Source: Legionella gratiana
GTDB lineage: Bacteria; Pseudomonadota; Gammaproteobacteria; Legionellales; Legionellaceae
Reading direction: 5' to 3'
Assembly (NCBI RefSeq): GCF_001467695.1
Contig: NZ_LNYE01000023.1
Span: 62,001 to 126,000, forward strand
DNA length: 64,000 bases
Position 1 is the stretch's first letter. Each line of letters starts with the position of its first letter. The position numbers were made by a program, and so were the translations under genes. This document shows positions 36,004-45,028 of the stretch, piece after piece. The notes below the pieces were generated by a model that had not been told where the DNA came from, did not search any database, and saw nothing but the letters and a program-made list of their open reading frames with translations.

Positions 36004-37647
36004 ATGTGGGACAGAAATAAAAAAGAATATTTGAATCGTCTCTCCAAGATTAACGATTACTTTAAAAACAATAAGTTTATTGATGCAGATGATTTAGTGG
36101 CAGTACTTTCAAAGCTCATTCATTCAGGTGATCGAGTATGTATTGAAGGCGATAATCAAAAGCAAGCCAGCTTTTTGGCTGCAGCAATGACCCAATTAGA
36201 TCCCAAACAAGTGAATCATCTGCATATGATTCAATCCGCTATCGCTTTGCCTGAACATCTCGATATTTTTGAAAAAGGAATTGCAACGCGAATTGATTTT
36301 GCTTATTCAGGACCACAGTCAGTACGTCTGGCCAATATGGTTAAAAATAAAAAAATCGAGATAGGTAATATTCATACTTATAATGAGCTTTTTGGTCGAT
36401 TAGTTACTGATTTAACGCCCCATGTTTGTTTGTTGATGGCAGAACAAGCGGATCAACAAGGTAATTTATTTACCGGAGCAAATACTGAAGAAACTCCAGC
36501 AATTATCGAAGCAACCAATTTTAAAAATGGTATTGTCGTGGTGCAAGTTAATGAACTGGTTGATCGTTTACCGAGAGTTGATATTCCAAGTGATTGGGTT
36601 GACGTTATTGTTAAAGGTCCGAAACCCTCCTATATAGAACCTCTTTTTACCCGAGATCCTGCTCAAATTGATGAGATAAAAATATTAATGGCTATGATGG
36701 TCATTAAAGGAATATATGCACCTTATCAAGTAAATATCTTAAATCATGGCGTTGGTTTTAATACTTGTGCCATTGAACTATTATTACCTACTTATGCGGA
36801 ATCATTAGGACTAAAAGGAAAAATAGGCCAGCATTGGGTTGTGAATCCTCTACCTACGTTAATTCCTGCTATAGAGGCTGGATTTGTAAAAACCATTTAT
36901 CCTTTTGGAGGTGAAGTTGGCATGAATCGCTATGCAGCTGCTCGTCCTGATGTATTTTTTACGGGTAAAGAAGGTTGTTTGCGTTCTCATCGTATGTTAG
37001 GCCAGCTTGCTGGGCATTATGCCTGTGATGTATTTATTGGCGCTACATTACAGATAGATCTTGAAGGCAACAGTTCAACTGCTGTTGAAGGTCGAATTGC
37101 CGGTTTTGGCGGGGCTCCTAACATGGGTTGTGACGCGCCCGGACGACGCCATTCCTCTTATGCGTGGCTAAAAGCAGGGCAAGAACGTAGTGAAGCATTA
37201 GCAACGACCATGCCTCGAGGAAGAAAATTAGTCATTCAAATGGTTGAAACATTTCAGAGTTCAGCACGTCCCACTTTTGTAGAAAAGCTGGACGCGTGGG
37301 AATTACAAAAATCAATGAATGCAGATTTGCCTGCAGTGATGATTTATGGAGATGATGTAAGTCATATTGTGACTGAAGAAGGCATTGCAAATCTTTTAAT
37401 GTGTCGCACTCTTGCGGAGCGTGAGCAAGCAATTCGTGGTGTTGCAGGTTATACAGAGGTTGGCATACAACGGGATAAGGCCAAGGTTGAAGAATTGTGT
37501 CATCGAGGCGTAATAAAACGTCCTGAAGATTTAGGGATTAAGGTTTCTGATGCAACTCGCGATCTCTTAGCTGCTAAGTCCATTCGAGATCTAGTTGACT
37601 GTTCTCATGGTTTATATGAGCCACCTGCAAAATTTAGAAATTGGTAG
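36004..37647 (+). CDS. mdcA: Malonate decarboxylase alpha subunit (acetyl-ACP:malonate ACP transferase)
   Basis: Swaps the acetyl group on the carrier protein for malonyl, releasing acetate, in the biotin-independent malonate decarboxylase complex. 547 residues, the family length. CoA-transferase-like regions are visible: RVCIEGDNQKQASFLAAAM near residue 48, IHTYNELFGRLVTDLTPHV, and the conserved GGAPNMGCDAPGRRHSSYAW near residue 378. AGGGA lies six bases before the ATG. First gene of an operon with mdcCD, mdcE, mdcG and mdcB, with the next gene ten bases on. Confidence 0.94.
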   Translation: MWDRNKKEYLNRLSKINDYFKNNKFIDADDLVAVLSKLIHSGDRVCIEGDNQKQASFLAAAMTQLDPKQVNHLHMIQSAIALPEHLDIFEKGIATRIDFAYSGPQSVRLANMVKNKKIEIGNIHTYNELFGRLVTDLTPHVCLLMAEQADQQGNLFTGANTEETPAIIEATNFKNGIVVVQVNELVDRLPRVDIPSDWVDVIVKGPKPSYIEPLFTRDPAQIDEIKILMAMMVIKGIYAPYQVNILNHGVGFNTCAIELLLPTYAESLGLKGKIGQHWVVNPLPTLIPAIEAGFVKTIYPFGGEVGMNRYAAARPDVFFTGKEGCLRSHRMLGQLAGHYACDVFIGATLQIDLEGNSSTAVEGRIAGFGGAPNMGCDAPGRRHSSYAWLKAGQERSEALATTMPRGRKLVIQMVETFQSSARPTFVEKLDAWELQKSMNADLPAVMIYGDDVSHIVTEEGIANLLMCRTLAEREQAIRGVAGYTEVGIQRDKAKVEELCHRGVIKRPEDLGIKVSDATRDLLAAKSIRDLVDCSHGLYEPPAKFRNW

Positions 37648-37657
37648 AGGTAAGAAT

Positions 37658-38848
37658 ATGGAAACAATGGAGTTTCGTTTTACATTGCCTGGCAATCGGT
37701 TACGAGGTAAAAAAACAGTTTGTGGGGTTGTGGGCTCAGGTAATTTGGAAGTTATTATTGAAGAGAATGATACATCCGAAACTTTATTTATGATTCAAAC
37801 CGCAGTTGAGCATTATAAACCTGTTTGGAAAATGGTGATCGGGGATTTTGTGAATCGATATAAGCCTGTAGGTTTGCAATTTACGCTTAATGATAATGGC
37901 GCAATGCCCGCTGTTGTTCTATTACGTTTAAGTCAAGCCTTAGAAGAATTTCAAGGTTATTACAAAATCGGTACAAACTACCAAGAACTTGGTGCGCGTG
38001 AACGAATTCATGCTCTTTTTGATGAGAACTCATTTGTGGAGTGGCTTGCTGAAGAAAAACATTATAGCCCCTATTTAGCCGCTTTAAATTTACCCGGAGA
38101 AGCAGATGATGGCATTGTCATTGGCTCTGCCTTATTGGAAAAGAATAAAGTGCTTATTGCATCTCAGCAAAAAGATTTTATGGGGGGAGCTGTTGGTGAA
38201 ATTCATGGCGCAAAACTTACGGGTTTATTCAAAGCAGCGATTAAGACTAAAGCTAAAGCGGTAATTTTGCTTATTGATAGTGGCGGGGTGCGTTTACATG
38301 AAGCAAATGCTGGAGAGATAGCTATTTCAGAAACGATTCGTGCTATTTTCGACGCCAGAAATAATGGAATAATGACTGTAGGTGTAGTTTGCGGTAAGAA
38401 CGGCGCTTTTGGTGGTATGGGCATTATTTCTGGGTGCTTGGATTATCTGATTATAAATGAAGTGGGGCGTATTGGCGTTTCCGGTCCTGAAGTAATCCAA
38501 GCTGTAGCAGGAATAGAAGCGTTTAATGCATTGGATAGGGCTTTGGTATGGCGCGTATACGGAGGAAAAACACGTTATTTACAAGATGTTGTTCAGAGCT
38601 ATATAAGTTCGGATGTAGCAGTGATTCGTGATAAGCTTATTGCTGCCCTAGATAAACATATTCCTCTAGATATTAACTCAATCAAACAAAAGCATAATCT
38701 CTTGAAAAAAAGACTCCAGGATACGATAGGTTATCAGGAAGAAGGTACTTATTTAAGCAAAGTTGCTCCAAAGTATGCTGCTACTCTTTTTAATATGAAG
38801 GATGAAGAGTTTTTAAAGGCAGCAAAAGAGATAAAAACAAACTTATGA
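37658..38848 (+). CDS. Malonate decarboxylase MdcC-MdcD fusion (acyl carrier protein + beta subunit)
   Basis: One frame of 396 residues combines two subunits that are normally separate. Residues 1-100 match MdcC, the acyl carrier: FRFTLPGNRL, then VVGSGNLEV, whose Ser27 should carry the phosphoribosyl-dephospho-CoA arm, ending in MPAVVLLRLSQALEEF. After a short joint (YYKIGTNYQELG) comes MdcD from ARERIHALFDENSF, with the carboxyl-transferase features GSALLEKNKVLIASQQKDFMG and FGGMGIISGCLDY. The start at ATG 37658 follows AGAGG; an upstream in-frame TTG overlaps mdcA and is unlikely. The fusion tethers the swinging arm to the decarboxylase subunit. No frameshift or stop lies at the joint. Confidence 0.9.
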   Translation: METMEFRFTLPGNRLRGKKTVCGVVGSGNLEVIIEENDTSETLFMIQTAVEHYKPVWKMVIGDFVNRYKPVGLQFTLNDNGAMPAVVLLRLSQALEEFQGYYKIGTNYQELGARERIHALFDENSFVEWLAEEKHYSPYLAALNLPGEADDGIVIGSALLEKNKVLIASQQKDFMGGAVGEIHGAKLTGLFKAAIKTKAKAVILLIDSGGVRLHEANAGEIAISETIRAIFDARNNGIMTVGVVCGKNGAFGGMGIISGCLDYLIINEVGRIGVSGPEVIQAVAGIEAFNALDRALVWRVYGGKTRYLQDVVQSYISSDVAVIRDKLIAALDKHIPLDINSIKQKHNLLKKRLQDTIGYQEEGTYLSKVAPKYAATLFNMKDEEFLKAAKEIKTNL

Positions 38849-38890
38849 GTTACATCATGGCTATAAGAATTGCGACGAAGGAACTATAAA

Positions 38891-39598
38891 ATGGCTGCGT
38901 TAAGGGATATTCTAAAATTAATTTTTTCTCAGGAAATTGAGTTCATTGAGAATCAATCCGTGATTCAGGGACAAGCAAGGTTAAATAACCAATTGATGCA
39001 TATTCTCGGAGTTAAAGAATCCACTTTTCTCGGTGCTGAACAAGCACTGATTATGGCGGAACATATAATCGAAATTCTTGAAAGTCAATCTAAAGATCCA
39101 GTATTGCTTTTAGTGGATGTTGCAGGGCAAGAATTAACGATGCGTGATGAATGGTTAGGAATGCAACAATATTTTGGTCACTTGCTTGAATGTCTTGAAT
39201 GTTTACGTCAACAGGGAAATCCATTGATATCGCTTGTTTATAATCAAGCATTGGGTGGTGCGTTTATTGCTTATGGATTGATGGCCGATACAATCTTAGC
39301 ATTACCGGATGCAGCTTTAGCGGTGATGTGGTTGGAGGGTATTTCTAAAGTGACAAAAATAGAATTGAATCAGCTTAAGGAACTGAGCAAGACGTTTCCA
39401 GTGTTTGCTCCCGGAGTTCAAAATTTTTATCAACTCGGAGGCTTACATGAGATTGTGACTCCATCTGAACTTGCTAAAAAGATTAGTTTAGCCATTCAAA
39501 AGAAGAGCACTGAAGATGATCGTGCATTTTTAGGCAGTGAGCGTGGGGGGCGGAAGTTGGCTTTTGCAATCATCAATCAAGTCGCTAATCATACATGA
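38891..39598 (+). CDS. mdcE: Malonate decarboxylase gamma subunit
   Basis: Partner of the beta subunit in decarboxylating malonyl-ACP to acetyl-ACP. 235 residues from ATG 38891, chosen because AAGGA lies seven bases before it; the earlier TTG has no support. The crotonase-like segments are present: FLGAEQALIMAEHI, DVAGQELTMRDEWLG and NQALGGAFIAYGLMADTILA, the last typical of MdcE. It is somewhat shorter than the roughly 266-residue Klebsiella protein. It overlaps mdcG by four bases (ATGA). Confidence 0.88.
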   Translation: MAALRDILKLIFSQEIEFIENQSVIQGQARLNNQLMHILGVKESTFLGAEQALIMAEHIIEILESQSKDPVLLLVDVAGQELTMRDEWLGMQQYFGHLLECLECLRQQGNPLISLVYNQALGGAFIAYGLMADTILALPDAALAVMWLEGISKVTKIELNQLKELSKTFPVFAPGVQNFYQLGGLHEIVTPSELAKKISLAIQKKSTEDDRAFLGSERGGRKLAFAIINQVANHT

Positions 39599-40245
39599 CT
39601 CCACAAAGACATCATCTAATTTATCTTAAGCCTGATGCGGATTTCTCTCTTGTAGCCTGTCATGGAGATAAAAAAATAATTGAAGAACAAGTTTCATCCT
39701 GGCTTACAAGAGGATTTCCATGTATTTATGCAAAACAATTACCTGACGCAGAAACCGTCAATCTAGGTTTATCTCTTTGGTATGCCAGTAAAAAACATCG
39801 CGTTGGCCTTCGAGTTGTACCCTCAGTAATACAAAAGCAAGAACCTCTACCTCAACTTATTGAGATGCAGGATTTTTTCTTGCGTTATTATGGCCTTGAC
39901 GATTTAAGCAGATTTATTGAATTCTATGAAATGTCAGATGTTGCCGTTTATGGATCTTTTTTATTCCAATATTTATCAGGATACGATTTCGTTACCGAAA
40001 GTTCCGATCTTGATTTGCTCCTCAATTATGACGAATATTCATTAGCTCATTTGCAAGGTTTCATTGATACTTTAACGCAACAATTTAAACGAACTATAGA
40101 TGGAGAGGTCCGTTTTCAAACCTTAGGAGATATTTCGATTAAAGAATTACTCAATACATCTACAAAAAAACTATTGTGTAAGAGTAAGAACAACGTGATC
40201 TTATTATCAAGAACAGAACTTTATGAACACTATCCCTTGTTGTGA
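39595..40245 (+). CDS. mdcG: Phosphoribosyl-dephospho-CoA transferase
   Basis: Attaches the 2'-(5''-phosphoribosyl)-3'-dephospho-CoA prosthetic group to the carrier domain. 216 residues. The C-terminal half shows a nucleotidyltransferase site: VYGSFLFQYLSGYDFVTES followed by SDLDLLLNYDE, a GS-x-DxD pattern that binds metal and nucleotide. The N-terminal half has QRHHLIYLKPDAD. Translation is coupled to mdcE through ATGA and its end overlaps mdcB by 23 bases. Its target here is Ser27 of the MdcCD fusion. Confidence 0.88.
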   Translation: MTPQRHHLIYLKPDADFSLVACHGDKKIIEEQVSSWLTRGFPCIYAKQLPDAETVNLGLSLWYASKKHRVGLRVVPSVIQKQEPLPQLIEMQDFFLRYYGLDDLSRFIEFYEMSDVAVYGSFLFQYLSGYDFVTESSDLDLLLNYDEYSLAHLQGFIDTLTQQFKRTIDGEVRFQTLGDISIKELLNTSTKKLLCKSKNNVILLSRTELYEHYPLL

Positions 40246-41059
40246 ACGAACTTTAGCTAAATTGGCAATTAGAGCGCTTTATTTTGAGGTTAAGGCGTAT
40301 CCAAAGCCTGGATTAGTAAGTTTTATTGATTCAGGGGCGCATCATGATATGGATGGCAAAACTTTTTATCGCAGTTTGTTTGCCTTGCGCCATTATTTTT
40401 ATCAAATTTCAAAAAATGGACTAATCAATGGTTCTTTCGAGGAATTAAGAAAAATAGCTATTAAGGCTGAGCAACGAATGCTTGCGCGAACTTTTGGGGT
40501 TAATACCCATCGTGGCGCTATTTTTGCTTTAGGCATTATCTGTGTTTCAGTGATTCGATTAGCTCAGAAAAAGAAGTTTTTTACACCTAGTGACGTACAT
40601 TTGCAGTTATTAAACGATTGGCCAATACCTTTAAAAAATCATACCGGAGATCCAGGAAGTCATGGTGCTTTAGTGCGCCAAAAATATAAGGTGATTGATG
40701 CGAGGCAAATGGCGATGCAAGGTTATGATCGGATTTTTCAATTACTCCCTGCTTTTATTGAGCTTTTTATAGAAACACAATCATTAGATACAGTCTGTTT
40801 GTTTGCTTATGCAGAGCTTTTAATGTGCGTAGATGATACCAATATTCTCTATAAAAAGGGAAAGGTTGGATTGGATTATGCAAAATGTAAAGTAAAAGAA
40901 TTGCTAGCTATTTCCTGTTTGCAAACTCGCAGGCAAAAAGCTCTAGAAATACATCGAGTTTTTTCAGAAATAGGAATTAGTCCTGGTGGGGTAGCAGATT
41001 TAATTAGTGTTCTATTGTTTCTTGGGCAATTATTTTGTGACTCTCTTAGAGATTATTAA
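40223..41059 (+). CDS. mdcB: Triphosphoribosyl-dephospho-CoA synthase
   Basis: Makes the precursor of the carrier prosthetic group from dephospho-CoA and ATP. 278 residues. Family marks: LAIRALYFEVKAYPKPGLVS near the start with the YPKPGLV word common to CitG and MdcB, the THRGAIFALG motif around residue 93, and DPGSHGALVRQKY. The last part has SPGGVADLISV. It is the last recognisable gene of the operon: mdcH and transporter genes are not found downstream, where an unrelated small protein begins after 134 bases. Confidence 0.9.
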   Translation: MNTIPCCERTLAKLAIRALYFEVKAYPKPGLVSFIDSGAHHDMDGKTFYRSLFALRHYFYQISKNGLINGSFEELRKIAIKAEQRMLARTFGVNTHRGAIFALGIICVSVIRLAQKKKFFTPSDVHLQLLNDWPIPLKNHTGDPGSHGALVRQKYKVIDARQMAMQGYDRIFQLLPAFIELFIETQSLDTVCLFAYAELLMCVDDTNILYKKGKVGLDYAKCKVKELLAISCLQTRRQKALEIHRVFSEIGISPGGVADLISVLLFLGQLFCDSLRDY

Positions 41060-41193
41060 TCACTTTGCAATCATAAATTATTTAAACGATTCATATGTGA
41101 AATCAAAATATCTCGTTGGAATTAATTTGCTCATATTGACTAATATAATAGGTAACGTTTTAAGCAAGTTATCATTATTATGAGGTAAGCAAC

Positions 41194-41751
41194 ATGACTG
41201 AAAGAACAGAATCGAATGAAAATAATAATAACTTATTAATGAAAATGATAGAATCATTGTTCAATCTGTTTGGTATAAAGCTTGGGAAAGGGGGAGGAAT
41301 GCCTCTTAATGAGGCAATTAAGCAACCAGGGGCCGAACAACACGCTGTTGGAATGCTTGAAGATAAGACCACACAATGGTTGTGTCAACAAGCACTTAAA
41401 ATTCCTGGGGTTAGTGACATGGCACAGGATTATTTAAACAATAATCCCGCGGTAAAAGCGTTTGCCCAAAAGGTTCTTGATAATCCAAGACTTACAGATT
41501 TTAAACAAGACTTAAAAGAAAGCGGTTTTCTCGATAAAATGGACTTAGATGCTAAAAAATCAAGTATGCCACAAGGAGACAAACAAGCTGAAGATGTTTC
41601 TTTGGCTATGACTGCAGTGAAGGATACACGAAATATTCAAGGAACTCATGATTTAGTAAGTAATATTGACCTCCCTGTATCTGATGAAACATGCACTGAG
41701 CAAAATACAATACCCAAAGAAGAAAATACGAGTCAAGTGCGAGCCAATTAG
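41194..41751 (+). CDS. Small soluble protein of unknown function
   Basis: 185 residues, ATG 41194 with GAGG upstream. No signal peptide, membrane segment or family I recognise. The first 25 residues are Asn/Glu-rich, then FNLFGIKLGKGGGMPLNEAI, then two similar helical stretches, LKIPGVSDMAQDYLNNNPAV and VLDNPRLTDFKQDLKESGFL, which could be a short repeat. The last 60 residues are polar and probably disordered. It could be a Legionella-specific or secreted protein; there is no direct sign of either. Confidence 0.55.
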   Translation: MTERTESNENNNNLLMKMIESLFNLFGIKLGKGGGMPLNEAIKQPGAEQHAVGMLEDKTTQWLCQQALKIPGVSDMAQDYLNNNPAVKAFAQKVLDNPRLTDFKQDLKESGFLDKMDLDAKKSSMPQGDKQAEDVSLAMTAVKDTRNIQGTHDLVSNIDLPVSDETCTEQNTIPKEENTSQVRAN

Positions 41752-42015
41752 TATTGTAGATAGTCTCCCTTCAATGTATCCAATCAATGTTGAAAAAACT
41801 TGTACTGAGAAATGTTTTGAAACTACATCAAATTTTCTCAGAAACAATAGGGTAATAAAAAATCGATAAAAGAGCGAATAATACGCTGAGTGGAGGCTAA
41901 ATTCTTTTCTCAAATGAATCACATTAATTTAGGATAAAGCCATTTAAAAAAATTAGAAAATACAATCTATACTATAAATTAAGTCATATTGCATGATTAT
42001 TAAGGGAGCAACTTC

Positions 42016-42474
42016 ATGGATACGATTAATAATTTGTCACAAATAGATAAGATCCCCATACTATCTCGAGCCCCTATTTTTACAGGTATAGGATTTACTG
42101 AGCAGAAAATGCTTGCGGATAAATGCACGATTGTTGCTTATGGACCTGAAGAGATTGTTATAGAACAAGGTGAAGTAGGGGATAGGCTTTATATTATTAT
42201 TAAGGGTTCGGTACATGTTTCTGTAAAAACAAGCTCTATGGGATGGAAACATATCAACACTTTGGGTGTAGGAGATGTATTCGGGGAAATTGCTATTTTA
42301 CGTAATATACGCAGAACAGCGCGGATTGTTACCATTACTGCCTGTCAGTTTCTTACGATTAATGCCAAAGATTTTTTAGATGTTTATCAATATTTTCCTG
42401 CAAGAGCACGTGATAATATCCAATTAGTTGTTGCTAAACGTTTACAAGAAAGTGGTGTTTATGTGCGTATGTAG
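42016..42474 (+). CDS. Stand-alone cyclic-nucleotide-binding (Crp-like) domain protein
   Basis: 152 residues holding one cNMP-binding domain and nothing else. The beta-roll is clear: PIFTGIGFTEQKMLADKC, IVIEQGEVGDRLYIIIKGSV and the phosphate-binding cassette GVGDVFGEIAILRNIRRTA, where GEIAIL..RRTA is the cyclic-nucleotide contact. There is no DNA-binding helix-turn-helix. The role could be as a sensor subunit that binds another protein. It begins 264 bases after its left neighbour and is followed after 39 bases by the DipZ-like gene. Confidence 0.82.
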   Translation: MDTINNLSQIDKIPILSRAPIFTGIGFTEQKMLADKCTIVAYGPEEIVIEQGEVGDRLYIIIKGSVHVSVKTSSMGWKHINTLGVGDVFGEIAILRNIRRTARIVTITACQFLTINAKDFLDVYQYFPARARDNIQLVVAKRLQESGVYVRM

Positions 42475-42513
42475 AATATTGTAGATGAATTGTAGGTTCT
42501 CAGGAAGATAAAA

Positions 42514-44154
42514 ATGGAAGCTCATTTTATAAATGTACTTTTAGGATTTATTGAGGGATTTGGTCTCATTATTTCTCCTTGTATTTTGCCTATTTTGCCT
42601 ATTTTTCTAGCAGGATCTTTGACAGGATCTAAAAAAAGGCCAGTGGGCATTATTGTTGGTTTTACTTTGTTTTTTTCTCTACTGATATTTTTTTCGCATC
42701 AATTAGTGCAGTACTTTGACATTGATTTTAATTGGGTTCGCAATGCAGGTTATGTTCTTTTGCTTTTTTTGGGACTCATTATGTTTTCAAATTATTTAAC
42801 AGAACAATTTGGCAAAATGACCCAAGGATTTACCCGCATAGGGAATATTTTTTCTCCAGTAAATGATTCTGAAGGAGGTTTTTGGAATGGACTTTTATTT
42901 GGGGGCATAATTGCAATTATTTGGACACCGTGTGCAGGACCTATTTTGGCAGCAATAATTGTCCAAACTGCTTTGCAAAAAGCAACGCTAATTAGTTTTT
43001 TTACTCTTATTGCCTTTGCTTTGGGCGCAGCAATTCCTATGTTTATTATCTCTCTTTATGGGAAAAAATTAATCAGAACTTTTGCTTTTTTTAAATCTCG
43101 GGCTGTTCTTTTTCGTAAATTTTTAGGTGGATTGATTATTATAAGCGTAGTGTATATGCTTTATTTTGAAGGACTTGTTGTTTCTACTTCAGTTAATCCT
43201 CAAACAGGGATTAAAACATCTACTTCATTAATTGATGGATTGTGGCTTCCTTATCCGGCACCGCCCATACAAGGCATTGATGCGTGGATAAATTCCCCAC
43301 CCTTGCACATAAACGATTTGCATGGAAAAGTAGTGTTAGTTGATTTCTGGACTTATTCTTGTATTAATTGTTTGCGTACTTTGCCCTATGTTAAAGAATG
43401 GTATAAACGCTATCACAATCAAGGATTGGTGATCATTGGTGTCCATACGCCCGAATTTGATTTTGAAAAAAAATTGTCTAATGTGGAAGCCGCAGTAAAA
43501 AGCTATGGAATTTTATACCCTGTAGCACTTGATAATCAGTATGTTACCTGGAATAACTATGAGAATCATTATTGGCCTGCACATTATTTAATTAATAAAA
43601 AGGGTGATGTAGTATACAAGCATTTTGGTGAAGGCAATTATGATATTACTGAAAATAACATTCGCTTTTTATTGGGGGTGAAGAATTTAACTATTTTAAA
43701 TATGTCACAAGATAATTCTTTTTCATTCACAGAAACTCCCGAAACTTATTTAGGCTATGCGCGAGCTGATGCTGATTACAGTCCGAAACTTATAAAGGAT
43801 AAAACTACTCGCTATCATTTTTCTCCAGAATTATCTGCTAATGTTTGGAGTTTAGAAGGTTTATGGCAGGTTCATGCCGAGTATATTCGTGCTGAAGAAG
43901 CGAATGCAGCACTAAAAATACATTTTAAAGCACGCAAAGTGTATGCTGTTATGGGCAATAGTACTGCAAAACCAATTAATATTAAGGTGATTTTAAGTGA
44001 TTTAACTGGAAGAAAGATAAAAGAAAGTGTTCTTTTAATCGATAAATACTCTATTTATCCGCTAGTAGTGCAAAAGGAATTTACGAGTGGATATTTACAC
44101 ATCATTGTTAATGAACCTGGAGTTCAATTCTATACCTTTACTTTTGGAAATTAA
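42514..44154 (+). CDS. DipZ-like CcdA-thioredoxin fusion, membrane thiol reductant carrier
   Basis: Moves reducing power across the inner membrane to periplasmic thiols. 546 residues in three parts. Residues 1-230 form a CcdA/DsbD-type membrane domain with paired Cys segments IISPCILPILP and IWTPCAGPILAAII. Residues 265-400 are a thioredoxin/AhpC-like domain with redox Cys283-Cys286 in YSCINCLRT and the typical IIGVHTPEFDFE. Residues 400-546 are a beta-rich C-terminal domain (YHFSPELSANVWSLEGLW) as in mycobacterial DipZ. The partner substrate is unknown. Confidence 0.85.
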   Translation: MEAHFINVLLGFIEGFGLIISPCILPILPIFLAGSLTGSKKRPVGIIVGFTLFFSLLIFFSHQLVQYFDIDFNWVRNAGYVLLLFLGLIMFSNYLTEQFGKMTQGFTRIGNIFSPVNDSEGGFWNGLLFGGIIAIIWTPCAGPILAAIIVQTALQKATLISFFTLIAFALGAAIPMFIISLYGKKLIRTFAFFKSRAVLFRKFLGGLIIISVVYMLYFEGLVVSTSVNPQTGIKTSTSLIDGLWLPYPAPPIQGIDAWINSPPLHINDLHGKVVLVDFWTYSCINCLRTLPYVKEWYKRYHNQGLVIIGVHTPEFDFEKKLSNVEAAVKSYGILYPVALDNQYVTWNNYENHYWPAHYLINKKGDVVYKHFGEGNYDITENNIRFLLGVKNLTILNMSQDNSFSFTETPETYLGYARADADYSPKLIKDKTTRYHFSPELSANVWSLEGLWQVHAEYIRAEEANAALKIHFKARKVYAVMGNSTAKPINIKVILSDLTGRKIKESVLLIDKYSIYPLVVQKEFTSGYLHIIVNEPGVQFYTFTFGN

Positions 44155-44201
44155 CGTGAGTTACAAGGCATAAAAATGCTTTATATGTCGGATTATGTAA
44201 G

Positions 44202-44642
44202 CTATTTTTTAGCAATAGATAGAACTTTTTTTACCTCGGCAACTGTAGCGCCTTCTTCATTGGTAATAGGTATATTGAATTCTGATTCAATTTTTTTAGC
44301 ATCTTCTGTTTGCAGTCGAATTTTTTCAACTTGCTCCAATGACAGCTCGAATCTCGCGTAAAGAGTCCCCTTAGCAGGTACTTTATAACGAATAGATGCA
44401 GATTTGTCCCAGACAATATATCCCTTACCCAATAAATTCATTAACATCAGCATGTAAAATGGGTCTGTCATGGAATACATAGAGCCCCCAAAATGAGTGC
44501 CTACATAATTTTTGTTCCAAAAGCGCATTTTCATTTGGACAACAATAGATGTTCCATCAGGATTAAAATTCTTTACGCTAATTCCTGCTCCCCAAAAAGG
44601 TGGCCAAAATCGCATCATTTTTAATAGGGTTGAAAATTTCAT
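44202..44642 (-). CDS. DUF4442 hotdog-fold thioesterase-like protein
   Basis: 146 residues from ATG 44642; a longer frame opens at TTG 44678 without a ribosome site. The hotdog pattern is clear: WPPFWGAGISV, MRFWNKNYVGTHFGGSMYSM with the family's conserved GTHFGGSMY, TDPFYMLMLMNLLG, then WDKSASIRYKVPAKG. PaaI/YiiD-type relatives hydrolyse acyl-CoA or bind acyl groups; no substrate is known here. It is convergent with the DipZ-like gene with 47 bases between stops. Confidence 0.8.
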   Translation of the reverse strand: MKFSTLLKMMRFWPPFWGAGISVKNFNPDGTSIVVQMKMRFWNKNYVGTHFGGSMYSMTDPFYMLMLMNLLGKGYIVWDKSASIRYKVPAKGTLYARFELSLEQVEKIRLQTEDAKKIESEFNIPITNEEGATVAEVKKVLSIAKK

Positions 44643-44793
44643 GCAAAAAATCCAGGTGAAATAGGAAATTAGGAGCAAATACGAAATGATTATAATACTT
44701 AAGTCTATTTGAGCACCATATCTTAAATATTTTTTGTATTTTTTGAAATTACTGACTACAGTTAGTTTGAACCTGAAGAAAAGGAGAAATAAA

Positions 44794-44997
44794 ATGAATA
44801 GGGATATTTTTCAAGGTAAATGGGAAGAAGTCAAAGGTCAAATGAAACAATTCTGGGGTAAGCTCACTGACGATGACTTAAAACAAATTGAAGGGAACCA
44901 AGAAGAGATTTTTGGAAAACTTCAAAAACATTACGGTTATACTAAAGATCAAGCGGAAAAAGCAGTAAAAGACTTTCAAAGTAAAACTCGCCATTGA
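44794..44997 (+). CDS. CsbD-family stress protein
   Basis: 67 residues from ATG 44794 with AAGGAG nine bases upstream; the longer frame starting at 44734 has no ribosome site. NRDIFQGKWEEVKGQMKQFW at the start and LTDDDLKQIEGNQEEIFGKL, then HYGYTKDQAEKAV, fit the CsbD/YjbJ family exactly. These small helical hydrophilic proteins rise in general stress and stationary phase; their molecular role is unknown. A PRC-barrel gene follows after 31 bases. Confidence 0.88.
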   Translation: MNRDIFQGKWEEVKGQMKQFWGKLTDDDLKQIEGNQEEIFGKLQKHYGYTKDQAEKAVKDFQSKTRH

Positions 44998-45028
44998 TGA
45001 TTAATTATATATTACAAGGAGGTTTAAC

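Noticed and set aside
40223..41193. A hidden mdcH gene after mdcB
   Set aside because: Only 134 non-coding bases follow mdcB, and the next protein (41194-41751) lacks the GHSxG acyltransferase motif.
41666..41922. Short frames on both strands after the 41194-41751 gene
   Set aside because: Low-complexity content, overlap with the real gene and no start signals.
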